A stretch of 64,000 nucleotides of DNA from a virus, in the IMG/VR virus record IMGVR_UViG_3300009149_006183, positions 28,304 to 92,303 of that record; one strand, given 5' to 3'. The position numbers and the translations under genes are program-made. Shown in pieces: positions 62,593 through 64,000 of this stretch; position 1 is the stretch's first letter, and the number at the start of each line of letters is the position of its first letter. The notes below the pieces were generated by a model, which worked only from the letters and a program-made list of their open reading frames with translations, made no database searches and had not been told where the DNA came from.

Positions 62593-62982
62593 TTATTCCA
62601 TTGGCCGTCCAGGAGCATATCTCGATTCCCAGTCTATATCATCTACTTTAGTACCATAAGATTTTTCATCTTTTGTCATATCTTCAAAATCCATTCGTAG
62701 ATCTTCTTGAGAAGGGACACCTTTCATATACTTTTTTAAGTCTTTTACATTATAAGGTGTTCCACGAGTTTCTGCCTCATCTAGCCAGGCTCCCATCATT
62801 ATCCAATAGTTCCTAGCATCATGAAGATCCTTCTCTTTTTTTTCTAAATTAGTTCTGTGAGTCGCTCTCTTATATAATAAATGAACCCAATTCCCTAATT
62901 CTTGAAGAGAATAATCGGCCCAAGAACCAACTAAATAATCTTTAGAATGTTCTTCAATTTCTTTTGGCATCATCGGAGACAT
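62593..62982 (-). CDS. Hypothetical protein
   Basis: The 129-residue protein is helical and charged, with aromatic-rich parts (SWADYSLQELGNWVHLLYKR, then ARNYWIMMGAWLDEAE). No family is recognised. It lies in the small-gene run between the lipoprotein and the hydrophobic protein. The C-terminal part ends in acidic and Gly/Pro-rich residues. Confidence 0.55.
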   Translation of the reverse strand: MSPMMPKEIEEHSKDYLVGSWADYSLQELGNWVHLLYKRATHRTNLEKKEKDLHDARNYWIMMGAWLDEAETRGTPYNVKDLKKYMKGVPSQEDLRMDFEDMTKDEKSYGTKVDDIDWESRYAPGRPME

Positions 62983-62984
62983 TT

Positions 62985-63419
62985 TTAAAATCCTTTCTTT
63001 GAAATGATTTCACAACCTTCTGTAGTCCAAATAACCCGCCCCTCAACAATCGCATTTAAAACGGGGCGAATCTGATCTGCCCCATGAAGCGTAATCCAAA
63101 CATAAACACCATTACCTTGTAATTGTAATACCGTCGTAGGAGTCCATTTAATATCATACTTGCTGACCATCTTTGCGTCTGTTGGCTCTAGTATTGAATT
63201 AAAAGCATAAACTTTAGCAAATTTTATAGTCGGAAATTCTTTGCTAAGACTCTCTAAAATAGCAGATTGAGTATCACATGGAGGACACATGGGTTTTGTA
63301 AACATCACGACAGTCGCTCCACGAGAAGCAAAATCAGGCAATTGAGATGGTTGTATGGTTGGAATAGAAGTACAACCTACAATCAGAAACAGGAACATTA
63401 ATAATACTAATTTTTTCAT
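62985..63419 (-). CDS. Thioredoxin-fold lipoprotein
   Basis: The 144-residue protein starts MKKLVLLMFLFLIVGCTS, a lipoprotein signal peptide with Cys 16 in the lipobox LIVGC. A thioredoxin-like core follows: VVMFTKPMCPPCDTQSA with CPPC at 45-48, a middle strand KFAKVYAFN and a WTPTTVLQL with the cis-Pro position. It would be lipid-anchored in the envelope with a redox-active CxxC. Possible roles are disulfide chemistry during virion or surface assembly, or host-surface change such as superinfection exclusion; which one is unknown. Confidence 0.8.
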   Translation of the reverse strand: MKKLVLLMFLFLIVGCTSIPTIQPSQLPDFASRGATVVMFTKPMCPPCDTQSAILESLSKEFPTIKFAKVYAFNSILEPTDAKMVSKYDIKWTPTTVLQLQGNGVYVWITLHGADQIRPVLNAIVEGRVIWTTEGCEIISKKGF

Positions 63420-63430
63420 ATAGTTTTCCT

Positions 63431-64000
63431 TTACTCGACCTCTATCGAAACGAAAAGAGGCTCGCCAACTTTAGGCAAATCTTCTTCCAAATAATTGTAT
63501 AAAGCACAAAACTCTTTTGTTTTCCACCAATAATGCTTAAGCCAATGTCCAGTATCATCATTTTCTTGATCAATTCCTGGCTTGGAACCAACCCACAAAT
63601 CTAAAAACTCTTCTGACTGCTTAACCGCTAAAGGAGTATCGGCTTTACGATTTTTATGTCTACATAGCCACCCCTCAACGACATGGCTATCTCTAACTAA
63701 ATTAATTTTTTTGGCTTCCATTGTTTTTCCTTCATTGTCAATAAACCCTAAATCTAATAAAAGTTTATTTAAACTTTTAAAACCAACATGATATTTTGTC
63801 CCACTTCCCTCTTCTCCGGTTTCGATGTCAATTCCAGAGTCATTATTTTTATAAACATTGTCCCACAAATCTCGTGAAGGAGAATTTAATAAAATATATT
63901 CTAGAATGTCCAGTCCGCTAGGAAAGGCTTCTGAAAATCCCTCATGAGTTCTGCAAGGAGTCTCTATTTCCAAAGAATAAAAAATAAGGTGCTCATTATC
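63431..64000 (-). CDS. Hypothetical protein, 5' part cut by window edge
   Basis: The frame stays open to base 64000 (reading DNEHLIFYSLEIETPCRTHE at the N-terminal side), so the start probably lies outside the window. The visible ~189 residues include YVLGG-free, mixed alpha/beta sequence with SFKSLNKLL-like FKSLNKLLLDLGFIDNEG and a HWLKHYWWKTKEF segment rich in Trp. No family is recognised. A TTG at 63973 would be the only in-window start, and I see no strong Shine-Dalgarno before it. Confidence 0.55.
   Translation of the reverse strand, partial: DNEHLIFYSLEIETPCRTHEGFSEAFPSGLDILEYILLNSPSRDLWDNVYKNNDSGIDIETGEEGSGTKYHVGFKSLNKLLLDLGFIDNEGKTMEAKKINLVRDSHVVEGWLCRHKNRKADTPLAVKQSEEFLDLWVGSKPGIDQENDDTGHWLKHYWWKTKEFCALYNYLEEDLPKVGEPLFVSIEVE

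Overview
This window looks like one continuous stretch of a large, AT-rich tailed-phage genome (or an integrated or assembled copy of one). By eye it is roughly one-third G+C; I did not compute this. Nearly every gene is on the minus strand and densely packed, with many ATGA/TAATG start-stop overlaps. Only a lysozyme, a P-loop kinase and one tiny ORF are on the plus strand. I saw no rRNA, tRNA or CRISPR array. No gene-free stretch exceeds 300 bases; the longest gap (16591-16755) holds a terminator. The host is probably a Gram-negative bacterium: there is a lipobox lipoprotein, a PEP-CTERM sorting tail and a dockerin module. The last two are common in Planctomycetota/PVC-type and related environmental bacteria, so that host is an inference only.

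Layout, left to right. (1) 1-16590 is mainly replication, DNA modification and host takeover: an edge-truncated SPPY methyltransferase, a CHC2 zinc-finger primase protein, DnaB helicase with an intein, a probable helicase loader, a Ycf46-type AAA+ ATPase, translation initiation factor IF-3, a Dam-like methylase, a UvsW-like helicase with an intein, a metallophosphoesterase and two glycosyltransferases. (2) 16756-41514 holds very large tail-tip, baseplate and fibre proteins with FN3, LamG, Kelch, vWA, dockerin, tandem beta repeats and polyserine linkers. (3) 41576-52539 is the tail and connector module: tape measure, tail-assembly chaperones with a -1 frameshift signal, tail tube, a third glycosyltransferase, connector/adaptor proteins and an actin-like ATPase. 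(4) 52542-57120 holds a large uncharacterised protein and a PhoH-like ATPase with a third intein. (5) 57134-64000 is an accessory and lysis region: lysozyme, several unrelated proteins sharing an N-terminal M-x-W-Y tag, an N4BP2-like kinase, an S24/S26 peptidase-like protein overlapping a PEP-CTERM protein, and a thioredoxin-fold lipoprotein. Terminase, portal and major capsid were not recognised and probably lie outside the window.

Most notable are: (a) a LAGLIDADG homing-endonuclease gene nested out of frame inside the UvsW-like helicase intein, while the helicase frame stays open through it; (b) three inteins, each splitting the nucleotide-binding or catalytic motif of a different phage ATPase; (c) the repeated M-x-W-Y N-terminal tag on unrelated accessory proteins; (d) a phage PEP-CTERM protein overlapping a signal-peptidase-like gene; and (e) phage-encoded IF-3 beside a Ycf46-type ATPase.
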